Shown here: positions 24,691-35,705 of the stretch, one piece after another
How the letters are laid out: each line of letters opens with the position of its first letter
Position numbering within the stretch: position 1 is the first letter of the stretch
NCBI GenBank assembly: GCA_036250195.1
Contig: JAVHZZ010000003.1
Location: forward strand, 337,786,375 to 337,850,374
Direction of reading: 5' to 3'
From: Mixophyes australis
Lineage: Eukaryota > Chordata > Amphibia > Anura > Limnodynastidae
DNA: 64,000 nt
The notes under the pieces: model-generated
Seen by the model: the letters and a program-made list of their open reading frames with translations, nothing else
Databases searched by the model: none
Told to the model about the DNA's origin: nothing
Position numbers and translations under genes: made by a program

Positions 24691-24783
24691 TCTGCTCCTC
24701 ACCTGTGGAACTCACTCCCTCGCCCAATCAGACTGTTCACCAGCCTCCAATGCTTCAAATGCTCCTTAAAAAAACTATTTTAA
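24691..24783 (+). pseudogene. L2-like LINE RT C-terminal relic
   Basis: A short frame reads SAPHLWNSLPRPIRLF then TSLQCFKCSLKK, the terminal LWNSLP...FKxxLK motif of L2 reverse transcriptase (compare 17500-17595). Both ends are lost. Confidence 0.7.
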
Positions 24784-24871
24784 TCAAAGGTTACAAATCC
24801 ACCACCAAACTTGGCCCCCACGGCCCCCCCACCCCACAACTACATACCCACTTAATGCCAGTATATTATGC

Positions 24872-24970
24872 ATACTTGCCAACTCTCCCTGAATGTTAGG
24901 GAGACTCCCTGAAATAGGGGTGATCTTCCTCACTCCCTGAAGAGTCTGGCATTCTCCCTGATGCTGAGCC
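24872..24970. mobile_element. GC-rich MITE fragment (left end)
   Basis: CATACTTGCCAACTCTCCCT followed by GAATGTTAGGGAGACTCCCT, then the shared foldback. No right end found. Confidence 0.6.
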
Positions 24971-25189
24971 AGTACAAGACGTGGTTGGCTTCGCCATCTG
25001 TGGCATTATGACACAGTTCAGAAATGGTGTCCTATGTCCTTGTATTGATGCCTATGGCGGTGGCCATTTTCATGGAGACCATATTTAATCACAGACTGAC
25101 AGGTAAGAAAACATGACTTCAGTAATGGAGACAGAAATGTAAAAGACACTTCAGTCTCTGGAGATTCATTAGCTACTTTTCTTTAAACG

Positions 25190-25476
25190 CATAGTTGCTT
25201 ACTCTCCCGGAATGTCCGGAAGACTCCCGCTTTTCTGGGAGACCTCCCAGGCTCCCGGGAGAGCAGGGCAACCTCCCGGTTCTCGCCCTGTGGGGGGTGG
25301 GGGCTTAATGACACAGATATCGCGTCAACTTAGCCCCGCACCTGCTGTAATTGGCCAAAATTGTGACAATCGTTTAGGGGGCAGGGCCAAAATGTTGCGA
25401 TCCATCAAGCCCCGCCCCGCACGCTCACCTCCCCCGGGATCTCCCTGAAGCCAATGAGGAAAAGTTGTCAAGTATG
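25190..25476. mobile_element. GC-rich hAT-type MITE, no clear TSD
   Basis: CATAGTTGCTTACTCTCCC at the left and GAAAAGTTGTCAAGTATG at the right. It shares with 29903-30203 not only the element body but about 35 bp of left flank (GAGATTCATTAGCT), so these two copies either come from a larger composite unit or define a longer subfamily. Confidence 0.8.
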
Positions 25477-26012
25477 GTATTATGTGTCAGCTTCTCCCCT
25501 TTAGTTGTACGCTCTCACTGACAGGGCCCTCTGGTCTCTTGTTTTCCTGCCTACCCCTATCCTATTCACCTGGGCACCCTTGACAAAGTCCTAAAGTGCA
25601 TTGAATCAAAGCTTAGACCTCAGTCACATCAAATGTTCTGTGGAATGATTTAAAAGTTGCTGTTCCCCATCCAACCTGATGGAACTCAAGCAAAATTGCC
25701 CAGAGAATGGGTGAATATTGCATTGTTCACATGTGCACAGGTAGTAGAGACTTACACAAACCATTCAGGAGAAATGAGAATCATTGTCTGTTTTTATATT
25801 GTATTAATTAAGGAAAATCTTTAAAGTTGTTTTGGGGTTTTATTTGAGATTACAGAATATTTTCTACTGATCAGCAGAAACTATTTTGAATAAACCCATT
25901 TGGTTGTATTATGTAAGAAATCAAAATGTGAAAAATGCCAAAGAGAGTGAATCGTTTTTATTTCCACTGTGCAGTCACAATAAATATGAAACTTGAATGT
26001 AATTTGTATTAC

Positions 26013-26090
26013 CTTGTTTTGGTCCACCCAGTGAAGGAAAAATCCATGAGGATCCATTTTAAGGACAACAGGATACACAAGAGTAGAGTC
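26013..26090 (-). CDS. PLCB1: Phospholipase C beta 1, exon 2 (partial gene)
   Basis: Reading the minus strand, an acceptor AG (26092-26091, preceded by a pyrimidine-rich TTGTTTTCTGTTAATTATAG) leads into 78 bp, exactly 26 codons, ending at a GTAATA donor (26012-26007). The peptide starts DSTLVYPVVLKMDPHGFF and ends HWVDQNK, matching residues 34-59 of vertebrate PLC-beta1, part of the N-terminal PH domain. It follows exon 1 in phase 0 (WDD then DST). PLC-beta1 is the Gq-activated enzyme that cleaves PIP2 into IP3 and diacylglycerol at the plasma membrane. Several residues differ from the mammalian protein as I know it, as expected for a distant vertebrate. No sign of decay. Exon 3 was not found to the left, so intron 2 is at least 26 kb. 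Confidence 0.92.
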
Positions 26091-26472
26091 CTATAATTAA
26101 CAGAAAACAATAGCATGAAACAAGTTGTAACTTGTAATTCTAGATGGTATAATCAGGCATACATAATTAATAAATATGAAGAGAACATTAGACCAGCACA
26201 CTAGCTGTTTGGTTTTACCACCCTGCAAACTCATGCAGTCAGCCTTCTATTTCAGATATGTCATAAGGACTGCGTGAATATCAGACTATTTTTCATTGCA
26301 GCTTTAGTTCAACATTCAACTGTGAAAAAAACTGTGCAGCTCCCTGGAAAAAATGACCTAAAAAAAGACTACTATACCACAATACACATATAAAAAATAG
26401 TATATAAATACAATAAATGCAATCTAAAAAATACAAAAAGTTTTATTGACAATAAACAGATGCAAACACTTA

Positions 26473-26946
26473 GGGCCTCATTTAGAGCCGGACACAAAGT
26501 CCATTTCAGGCGCATCCTGCACATTTCCACTGATGGGGCATGCGCAGCAATCAACAGTTCCCTGCAGTCCCGTCTGCTTTTCAGACGCAAGTGTACACTG
26601 CGACAGCTTGCGTCTCAGTATGAGGGAAAGGTTGGAACACGGAGCTATGTAGGCGTGACCGTGAATAATTCAGATACTATGGGTCGTCTACCCGCAAAAA
26701 CTACCATAGTCGGATCAAGACGCAGACGGAACCATCAAAACAAGACTGAAAAAGTGCGGCATGTATTAGGTGACACAAGTAGTTAGCTAGGTGCAGGAAC
26801 TGGGTGCAGCTTGGTAGGGTATTACGAGTGGGACGCAACTGGGGTTGCATGCCACTCGTAATACCCTACCAAGCTGCGGCACACTGCCACTCCTACTCTT
26901 TCATGTTAATCTTAGATGCACATTGCGTCCGACTCTAAATGAGGCC
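26473..26946. mobile_element. MITE with GGCCTCATTTAGAG inverted ends
   Basis: Left end GGGCCTCATTTAGAGCCGGAC and right end GTCCGACTCTAAATGAGGCC are inverted copies. An internal perfect 26-bp stem is at 26806-26877. No transposase; target duplication unclear, so superfamily is open. Confidence 0.8.
26806..26877. repeat. 26-bp perfect stem inside MITE
   Basis: Arms 26806-26831 and 26852-26877 (starting GCAGCTTGGTAGGGTATTAC) are exact inverses around a 20-bp spacer. Confidence 0.9.
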
Positions 26947-27559
26947 GGTAGTGTAAAACTTTTATTGCCTTAAAACAAAGCAAAGGTGTTATTGTCTTAG
27001 TGATGGGCACATAAAGGCGTTTAGCTGTTATAAGCATAAAAAAGCAGTAGGTGGATTTTGTAGGGTCCTCTCTCCCTTTACCCACACGGATGATAATCAT
27101 CAGGTATCAGGACTATATCACGGCTGCAGTGCTGGCAGGGGCTGTAACTACAAATGCCAGGGCCCCATCGTAAAGTTTTGATGGGGCCCTTCATACGCCA
27201 CCATAAGAGCATACGCCACAACGATGTCTGCTCCATACCCAGTCAGTGCCCAACAGGGCAGAGTACTTATTGCATTAGTATAAATCTGGCACATTTTACA
27301 CACAGTCATTTTATCCTCATTATTTTCAAAATTATATAACTGCCTGGAAAAAACTGCTTTGAATTTAATTTAAATTTGTACCTTCAGAAATATTTTTTCT
27401 CTGGGACAGACCGTCTCTGCAGCTATGGGAAGAGGAAAGGGCCCCAAGAAGTTTCTGTACTGGGGCCCGAAACTCCTCTTGGCGGCCCTGGTTGTCACAT
27501 GGACTGCTATGACTGTAGTTACCCCCTTGAGCGTTGGATACTTAATCTGCCAACCCCCC

Positions 27560-27604
27560 CCCCCCCACAAAAAATAAATAAATAAATAAATACATATATA
27601 TAGC
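27560..27604. repeat. Poly-C and (AAAT)n simple repeats
   Basis: A run of about 14 C (27549-27566) is followed by an AAATAAATAAATAAAT tract. Confidence 0.9.
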
Positions 27605-27625
27605 TTTTTGGCAACACTGAATTTT

Positions 27626-27810
27626 ACAGCAGCCGCGGCGCTGTCAAAGAAGCGTCCGCGGCAGTGCTGTATTGTAATACAGCACCGCCGCGGACGCTTC
27701 TTTGACAGCGCCGCGGCTGCTGTACAGTACAGTGCTGCTCTGTAGGGCCATTCGTTCGCGGAGAGGAGGGGTTTCTGGAGAACCAGAAACCCCCCCTACG
27801 TGCGCCCCTG
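27626..27810. mobile_element. GC-rich foldback repeat with 48-bp palindrome
   Basis: Arms 27626-27673 and 27676-27723 (beginning ACAGCAGCCGCGGCGCTGTC) are inverse copies with one mismatch and a 2-base loop. A second foldback, GGGGTTTCTGG / CCAGAAACCCC, follows at 27768-27793. Ends with GTGCGCCCCTGTACAGACTG. Probably part of a MITE with lost or unrecognised termini. Confidence 0.7.
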
Positions 27811-28820
27811 TACAGACTGCAGAGAGGGAAATTCATAAACAGTGTCTTCACGTCCGAGTTGGCAGGGGCACTACAGAACCCTCACGGATGTTACACCTCT
27901 GTGCACGTCCAGCTCTCGGAGTGATGCCAAGGTAGACGCTGCCCACCGTATGTTTCTATGCATTCCATATTCCGCATCACAAGCACATGAGCATATTTCT
28001 TGTGCTGCTTCATTGGGTAAGGTAAAATTAAATATTATTGATATAACCATATTGCAAGTGGACTAATTATGATAAAACAAATGACAGTTTTTCAGTGTAA
28101 TGTCAGTTGTGCCCATGTTAACAATATCATTCACATGTTTTCATTTATCTAAAATATAAAATAATAAATGCTGTAATGAACAACATTCTTTCCTTATATT
28201 GTCAACTACAGTCATCTTTATTTTCTATTCACCACCATCATAAAAGTACTTTAAAATATATATATTGGTATTTCCGCATACAGTCAACATACATCAATGT
28301 CAGGTTGCAGGAACTATGATTTACGGTATGATTAAATGTGAATGACATAGATTTCAAGTGACGACAGTCTAAACGTGCTGCAGTTCAAAGTGATATAATA
28401 CTACAAAGCTCTATAGTGAGGATATAAAGTGATTTATGTGTAATGTCTGCAGTATCTCTATCTCCAAGGAAGATTCAATTGTTGTGCAAAATAACTTCAT
28501 TGCCAGATACTTTTCCTCGCACTTCATAAATAAAAATGGCCACTTATCTATGGATTCTGTGCTGCACATTTTATTAATTTCCCGTTTATAGATATCAGTC
28601 CACATAACCAATGCAGGGTAGAAGGGAAGGGGGTTAGGGCACTGGCATATCTACCTTGCTTTGAAAGGTAATTTTGTATAACTCTCATAGGCAGCAACAT
28701 TTAAATGAAGGTTAGTTGAGCAAGTAGACTGTCAAGGTCATTTGCAAACCTGCAAAAATGCATACCAAAATGTTTTTGCAACATTTTTTCTGCAAGTATG
28801 CTTTGCGCATGGGTTGATAC
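27811..28820. other. Intronic, nothing recognised
   Basis: No gene or repeat could be supported. Confidence 0.4.
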
Positions 28821-29484
28821 TAGAGATGTTCACTGATCCCTGTGTTCTGGTTTTGGTTTTGGATCTGAATTAACTTTGTGTTTTGGTAAAACCACCCTTG
28901 CGTGCTTTGGTTTTGAATCCCGATTTTTGTCTAAAATCCCTATTTTATTTTTTTGCTAAAATCACATATTTTTGCTCCCCCCTACATTATTATTAACCTC
29001 AATAACACTTATTTCAAGTCATTTGCAGTCAATTTTGACCACCTAACAGGTCACAATATTATTTTCACACACTTTCAAACAAAGACTGCAGATTTAGAAG
29101 ACCAAGTCTGCTAGACCTATTATTTCTATTTCAGCAATGACAATTAGCAATGGAGCAATGGAACTCTCCTGAATGTCACTGGAGACTTTGAAGAATACTG
29201 CTACCCCTCCTCTTTCTTTTCTACCTATGATGCTGCCCAACTGCTCTACAGACTGCCAAGAACTGTGCTACCCCTTCTGTGTCCCTCTGTGAAATGGCGC
29301 TGGATCGCCGTGGAGGGCGGGTACTTATAGAATCCGAAGCTTGCGAGATCCGACGATGCAACAATGATGTTTTGCCTCGTTTTCAATTCCGAGAGCGCGC
29401 AAAAGTACCGAGCTGGCTCGGCTCAGTACTCGGAGCTGCTAAGTTTGGGTGTGTTCGATTCGGAACCAAGCCTGAGCATCTCTA
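28821..29484. mobile_element. Short non-autonomous hAT (664 bp), TSD GTTRATAC
   Basis: Starts TAGAGATGTTCACTGATCC, ends CCTGAGCATCTCTA. Flanks GTTGATAC (28813-28820) and GTTAATAC (29485-29492) match at 7 of 8. The right part (29095-29215) is the inverse of 62170-62290, upstream of the hAT pseudogene at 62-64 kb, so it is an internal-deletion derivative of that subfamily. Confidence 0.88.
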
Positions 29485-29595
29485 GTTAATACATAAATAT
29501 GGTTACAAGCGCAGTTGTGCAAATTTGCTCCTTCTGATTGGAGGGGTTGATGGTATCCAATGTGGTGGGATAGGCTCAGGAAAACTCTCTGGGTG

Positions 29596-29785
29596 TGAGT
29601 CATTAAGGAGGGCAAGGCAAAAAAAGGAGTAAATGTGATCCTGGACAAAACCATGTTACAATGCAAGGGGTACAAATTAGTTTATTAGTTTGCACCTAAA
29701 AAAATACTACCTGTTTTTGTCAGGTAGCACACAAATACTTGATAACTTTATTTTTACACTTAAATTTAAAGTTGATCTAGGAACG
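29596..29785. mobile_element. Partial GCCTGATTCATTAAGG-family MITE
   Basis: GAGTCATTAAGGAGGGCAAG, ACAAAACCATGTTACAATGC and CACACAAATACTTGATAACT in the order of the intact copy at 61184. The right half is missing. Confidence 0.7.
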
Positions 29786-29902
29786 CGTGGGATGCACAAA
29801 GGTATGGCTTCCAGTCCCATTTTGGACTGACTGTCCATAGAGATTTGTGGAGCCTGCCAGCATGCACATATATAGAGATTCATTAGCTGCTTTTCTTTAT
29901 CG

Positions 29903-30203
29903 CATAGTTGCCTACTCTCCTAGAATGTCCGGGAGACTCCCACATTTCTGGGAGACCTCCCGGGCTCCCGGGAGAGCAGGGCAACCTACCGGTTCTCGTC
30001 CCCGCAATAGATAAGTGGCGGGGGCGGGGTTTAATGATGCAAATATTGCATTATGTTACCCCCGCCCCCTGCTGTAATTGGCTAAAATTGTGACAATTGT
30101 TTAGGGGCGGGGCCAAGACAATGTGATTCGTCAAGCCCCGCCCCAGCACGCCCACCTCCCCTGGGATCTCCCTGAAGCCAACGAGGAAAAGTTGGCAAGT
30201 ATG
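29903..30203. mobile_element. GC-rich hAT-type MITE, about 300 bp
   Basis: CATAGTTGCCTACTCTCCTA at the left, AAAGTTGGCAAGTATG at the right. Body collinear with 25190-25476, including GGCCAAGACAATGTGATTCG-type and CCCCGCCCCAGCACGCCCAC boxes. Confidence 0.85.
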
Positions 30204-31118
30204 TAGTACTGCTTTGAAGTCAGAATCGGCGAGAGTGAGTTAGAAGGCTGATTACTTCCTCTAGATGGCCACATATTCATTGTCAATACGCTGAACAAAA
30301 TGGAAAGGAAGAGTTAAGAAATGAATAAAACTTGTTGGGGAACACACATACTGCAAAGTCTGAACTTTTAAGCATTTTATATTATATTTTATATAGTATA
30401 TATTACAACTATATTTGCCCTGTCACCAAGCTTATGGGGTACATTGTCTACTAGTATGAGTATAAAAAAAATATTAACTTTCTTAAAATTAGCACGATTA
30501 ACAAGACTATAATATTCGCATTTTACCAATAGGGTACATTGGATTTTGAAGTCTGCAGTGCAACCTCTGGACAGGTGTGTTCACCGTCAAACATTTCTTG
30601 GTGGGGAAACGGACTTTTAGAAAGTGTTGCAGACTAAATCAGACGGGAAATGTTTACATCATATAAAAGGTGACATTTCCACTACAAGGGTTAACAGAAA
30701 GAAATAGCCAAATAATTGGCTGGAAATATTAATCTATTGCAGCTTTAAAACAGAGAGAAGGTTAAAAACAAATAGAAAACTAGTGTCGGGTCGGATCTTA
30801 GCGGTAAATACCGCAGAGCTTTGTCTCGTAAAGTCAATCAAGCTCTTGCTCACTGAATACATAAGATATATTTTATTCTAAAAAAAAAATTCCATATCTC
30901 CAATAAACAGATAGACCGTAACAAGGCTTTGAAGCTCTGCAGTTTCCAAGGAAACTGTAAATAAGGTCGTATTTGACACGTCTTTAGATAAAAAGTGTCA
31001 TTTAACTCAAATTAAATGTAATAATAAAAAGCTTATATAGAAATCAGAGTTATGAATGGTATTCCACCTCTATGCTGTATATTGAGATATTTCACAAATA
31101 AAAGCACTAAACATAAGG
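30204..31118. other. Intronic, nothing recognised
   Basis: AT-rich, without supported genes or repeats. Confidence 0.4.
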
Positions 31119-31330
31119 GGCCTGAGTCATTAAGGCAGCATACTGAGCGCAACGTGCAGCTATTTGCAACGGCTCGTAAATTGGCTCTGCATACTCCCGG
31201 AGTCAGCAAGGAGCGGATCTCAAGATACGTGTGGTGTTGACTATGGGTGTAGGTTCACTCTGCTGTACTAGACCAGACACTGCAGGATGCGTACAAGACG
31301 GATGTGGAATATGAAATCTCAAAGGAACGC
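31119..31330. mobile_element. Possible MITE left part (GGGGCCTGAGTCATTAAGG)
   Basis: Begins GGGGCCTGAGTCATTAAGG as other MITEs here, but continues with CAGCATACTGAGCGCAACGT, unlike the 61184 family. Its right end was not located. Nearby 31440-31480 resembles 61555-61600 (TTAATGTCTACTGTACATAA). Confidence 0.35.
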
Positions 31331-32446
31331 ACAAAAAAAAAAATATTAATCAATTAATGTTACCTGTCAATAATATAGTCATTTATGATTAGAAATGTAA
31401 ATTGCTTGAAAAAAAAAAGTTAATTTTTTTCCCCCTTGAAAAACATTTATTAGGCTGTCCTTAATGTCTACTGTACATAAAATACATTCTACAGTTGCTT
31501 CTGATTGCAGACACATGTTACAGCATGCATACGATACTGACCCAGGACTTAGACTAGATCCTCAGCTGGTGCAAGAGATACGGCAGAAAAACAAGAAACT
31601 TTCACACACACAGAGCTTCATTCCGACGTGGCTGCATTGGCTTCAGTTTGGCACAACCACATTGTGCATTGAATCACAAGAAGGCTTTTGTACTCAGCCA
31701 ACCATATACTATACATATAGTAAACTCTTAATGCTGTAAAGAAGAAGCTAATACCTGTTGTCGATAAGGAATCTATATAAATGGTGGACATCTTTTGTCC
31801 TATCAATGTCATTGGTTTAATATCAGAGTAGAGAGAAGTCACTATTTATTGAAAACACAAATCTTTCACAGAGACGCTACCTAAATATATCCTAAAACCA
31901 GACCTAACATTCTTTCTTCTTAATAATAAGTCATCTTAAAATGACAAATTCCTCATGATCATTAATCCTGCAGCTCTTTCTCATACAAATTTTATCTGTG
32001 GAAGAATGCAGGTGAGAGGCAATCAAGATGTACATTCTCAAATCTAATCTCAACCACAACAAAGAGGTGGACTATAGTTACAATTTAATCATACACTAAG
32101 ACTATATTTTTATTATTATTATCTTTGTATTTGTTTAACTATAATACTCATGTTGCAAGAATGTTCCTAGCTTCGGTGAAGGTGTTACTAAGTCTACTTG
32201 CAGTGTTTAACTTTCCCATAGAGCAATTGTTTTTGTATCTGTTCTATAATCCCTTTAGGGCAGGTAAAAGTAAGGGCAAGACAGACATCATTAAGCATAT
32301 AGTATTATGTAAATGAATGTGAGGTCAGATCAGGGAGTCTGAAAAAATGACAACAAAAAGACAAGCTGACCTGAAACAATTTCTAAGATTGCTCATAGCA
32401 AGTACAGCAGAATGACAAATACTGCTGTACAATGCCCCTCAAGCAG
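31331..32446. other. Intronic, nothing recognised
   Basis: No gene supported. Confidence 0.35.
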
Positions 32447-32522
32447 CAAGGCTATGATTATGCAAATTGTGTTATTAAGCCCCGCCTCTGTCCCCTGAAA
32501 TTCCAGGAGAATAGGCAGGTAT
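32447..32522. mobile_element. GC-rich MITE fragment (right end)
   Basis: AAGCCCCGCCTCTGTCCCCT and AGGAGAATAGGCAGGTATG match the right end of the CATACTTGCC family. Confidence 0.5.
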
Positions 32523-32618
32523 GTTTATAAGCTAATTGTGGTACAATTAAAACTAGACTACAGAGGGCTGTAGAGAATTAGAAAGTTTTGATTTACAGAA
32601 AATAAATCATATATAAGT

Positions 32619-32791
32619 AGGTTAATTGGCTGCTATCAAAATTGACCCTAGTCTCTCTCTCTCTGTCTGTTTGTGTATGTTAGGGAATTTAGACTGTAAG
32701 CTCCAATGGGGCAGGGACTGATGTGAGTGAGTTCTCTGTACAGCGCTGCGGAATCAGTGGCGCTATATAAATAAATGATGACGATGATGAT
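32619..32791 (+). mobile_element. tRNA-derived SINE, 3' half
   Basis: Runs from AGTAGGTTAATTGGCTGCTA through GACTGTAAGCTCCAATGGGG to CAGCGCTGCGGAATCAGTGG and a GATGACGATGATGATGG tail. The tRNA-like head is missing. Same family as the fuller copy at 38425. Confidence 0.88.
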
Positions 32792-33352
32792 GGTATATAA
32801 AAATATATTATTTTACAAACATGCACAGGCTTTATCATCTGTACAATTTCATGAAACCTGATTAAATCTCACTACAGTATAATTTTCTAGGAAATAAAAA
32901 CGCACGTTTAAGATACCAGGTGTCAAAACATTGCAGACTTTGTTAGCTTCAAAGAATCAGCTTTAGAAAATGCCATTTACTTGCAAAGAGGTTTGCAGGA
33001 ACAAAATTGATAATGATTTTTCTTTTAGCATAGTGCTGTGGTATCACAACGCCAAGACTTGCAGAGATGTCTGTAGCATCTGAAGTAAGGAAGTGCACGC
33101 TATGATTTTTGATAAAGCATCTTATTGACCTGCAACATTCCCTCTGAGTAAACTGAACTTGTATAAACACAAGGTCAGTGTCTGTCAAATGTCTGATCAT
33201 TAATCACTGCCAAGCAGCAACCCAAGAATAATAACAGAGAATGCCCCACTGTCACACAATCTGTGCTGACACTCTTGCTAATACTTGCAACCATAGCTTA
33301 GAACATTATGAACCAAAGATCAGTGACCTCTTATTAGATACCAACCCCCAAC

Positions 33353-33354
<2 letters not shown>

Positions 33355-33391
<37 letters not shown>

Positions 33392-33431
33392 TAATAAGAT
33401 TGGGGGTGGGTATATATATATATATATATAT
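33355..33431. repeat. (TA)n microsatellite pair next to LTR
   Basis: Two TA runs (33357-33391 and 33411-33431) flank CTAATAAGATTGGGGGTGGG. The LTR of the gypsy element starts immediately after the second run. Confidence 0.9.
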
Positions 33432-33913
33432 TGTGGCAAGAGCCCGCTACTGCTGAAGCACACGCGAACAACAACTTCCTTTTTATGTAGTTTTATTGTC
33501 AGGATGGTAAATGTTTTGACACTGTACAGATTTCACAGCAATACTTGGAGACCCTAAACGTTAGCTAGACATAGCTCAGCTCTCTCAAGACCAGCCAGCT
33601 TACCCAGCGTTGATCTCTCTGAACAAACGGCACAAACAAGCTTTTATACATGTTACTCCTCCCCCAGCCTTAGCTTGATGGACAGGTGACACACCCACCT
33701 TCTCTTTAAAAGAAAACACCAATCAGTGGCTCTGTTTGCCCAGACACGCCCTGTCTGTTTGCTGAGAGGAAATCATGTAAGTTAACAAACTTTAAACTAC
33801 ACATACGTTTGTACCTGGTTTAATCTCAACCTAGGTGCATAACTGTGCCAATGTTTTATTCTGTTTGTATACTTTCTCTGCCTCTTGTCAGAAAAATGCC
33901 TCCCTTTGTTACA
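33432..33913 (-). repeat. 3' LTR of gypsy element with adjacent polypurine tract
   Basis: On the minus strand the LTR begins TGTAACAAAGGG and ends GCTCTTGCCACA, i.e. TG...CA ends, 482 bp. Directly upstream on that strand is a purine tract GGGGGAGGGATG (33914-33926), the primer for plus-strand synthesis. The pol reading frame continues through the tract about 115 bp into the LTR. No second LTR is seen to the right, so the element is 5' truncated or rearranged. The start codon of the LTR boundary could shift by 2 bases. Confidence 0.8.
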
Positions 33914-33915
33914 CA

Positions 33916-34440
33916 TCCCTCCCCCTAGCGTCTCCAAGTAGGGGGATGCGGACTTCGCGAGGAGCGCATATTTTCGTGACAATGCATCTGCATTCTTGTG
34001 CAGAATCCCAGGTCTATGTTCCACTGAGAACTTGAAAGGTTGCAGTGCCAAGAACCAGCGGGTTACCTTGGCATTTACCTCCCGGTTATTCTGCATCCAT
34101 CTTAATGGTGCATGGTCTGTTATTAAGGTGAACTCTCTGCCTAGGAGATAATAGCGCAGAGCTTCTGTAGCCCATTTTATGACGAGACATTCTTTCTCCA
34201 CAGTGGCATATTTTTGTTCCCTTGGAAGCAACTTCCGACATAGGTACAGGACAGGGTTTTCTACTCCATTCTTCTCCTGTGACAAGACTGCACCTAAGCC
34301 AACACCAGAAGCATCAGTTTGGAGGAAGAACCTCCGGGTAAAATCTGGTGCTTGTAGAACTGGAGAGGAACAAAGAGCTAACCGAAGATCAGACCAGGCG
34401 GTTTCTGCAGAATCAGACCAGATTAATCTATCTGGACAAC
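33916..34440 (-). pseudogene. Gypsy RNase H domain
   Basis: The frame reads FLQTDASGVGLGAVLSQE (first catalytic Asp in TDAS), then LYLCRKLLPREQKYATVEKE (catalytic Glu), ALRYYLLGREFTLITDHAPL (TDH Asp), and ends HRPGILHKNADALSR, all canonical gypsy RNase H blocks. It is separated from the RT frame by a frameshift at an A-run near 34442-34449 and another in a C5 tract near 34480. No independent start exists. It extends over the polypurine tract into the LTR. Confidence 0.9.
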
Positions 34441-34472
34441 TTTTTTTTAATATGTCCGTAAGTGGAGCAGCT

Positions 34473-35705
34473 CTAGTGGGGGAAGTGGCTTACAAACCGC
34501 CTGTAGTAACCTACTAAACCTAAAAAGGTTCTTAACTGTGACTTTTTCTCTGGTCTTGCCCAATTTTTGACTGCCTCCACTTTGTCTAGCTGGGGTTTTA
34601 CATGCCCTCGACCAACAATGTACCCCAAATATTTGGCTTCTCTCATGGCTATGGCACATTTCTCTGGGTTAGCTGTTAATCCTGCTGACCTTAATGAAGC
34701 TAAGACCGCCTCAACTTTGACTAAATGTGATCCCCAGTCTGGGGTATAAATCACTATATCGTCCAGGTAAGCGGCTGCATAAGCTGTGTGAGGTCGTAGC
34801 AATTTATTCATGGCCCTTTGGAAGGTGGCAGGTGCCCCATGCAACCCAAAGGGTAGGACTTTATATTGATAGAGACCATCAGGGGTGGAAAATGCAGTCT
34901 TTGGCTTGGCCGTGGAAGTCAGGGGAACTTGCCAATAACCCTTTGTTAGATAAAGGGTTGTTAAATAATTGCTACCAGCAAGATTTTTCACTAGTTCATC
35001 CACAAGTGGCATCGGATAGGCATCAAACTGCGACATACTGTTTAGGTGCCTAAAGTCATTGCAGAACCTAATTGTCCCATTGGGTTTCGGGACAAGCACA
35101 ATGGGACTATTCCATTCACTAGTGTACTCTTCAATTACATCTAACTGGTGCATCTTCTCGACCTCCTTCCTCACGTCCAGCCGTCTGGCTTCTGGAATAC
35201 GATAAGGCTTCTGCTTTACAATGACTCCTGGCGCAGTGACCATGTCGTGTTTGATTAAGGTAGTGCGCCCAGGAATGGAAGAGAAGACATCCCTGTTCCG
35301 GCGAATCATTTCTTCAGTCTGTTGTCTCTGCTGAATGGACAAAGCTGGCTCTATGGGCACTTCAGACTTTTCAATGGCAGTACTCACTACCTGAGGAGAG
35401 GTTTCCTCATCATGCCAGGGTTTAAGGAGGTTCACATGATATATTTGCTCCTCCCTTCTCCTACCTAACTGGCGGACTCTGTAATTGACAGGACCGACAG
35501 CCTCTAAAACTTCATATGAACCCTGCCAATGGGCGAAAAGTTTGCTTCTCTGGGTGGGAACCAGGACTAGGACCTTGTCCCCAGGCTTGAAAGATCGAAC
35601 AACAGCACTTTTATCATAACTTTTTCTCTGTCGCTCCTGAGCCTCATTTACATGTTGCTGCACAATGGGCCCTATCTTTCCTAGCCTCTCATACATTTGG
35701 GACAC
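34473..35705 (-). pseudogene. Gypsy integrase C-terminus fused to reverse transcriptase
   Basis: An open stretch of 410 codons. Residues 1-100 are the integrase C-terminal module (PGDKVLVLVP at 41-50, HVNLLKPWH at 90-98). Residues about 150-400 are reverse transcriptase: RFCNDFRHLN, PFGLHGAPATFQ, AAYLDDIVIY (YLDD at 313-316), and FLGLVGYYRRF. In motif A the usual LDLTKGYWQ reads LYLTKGYWQ, so the first catalytic Asp is replaced by Tyr (codon TAT near 34958). That alone should abolish polymerase activity. The frame ends at 34473 by a small indel in a C5 tract. Confidence 0.92.

Noticed and set aside
1..26012. PLCB1 exon 3
   Set aside because: I looked for the expected continuation after DQNK on the minus strand and found no exon-like match with splice sites; it probably lies beyond the window.
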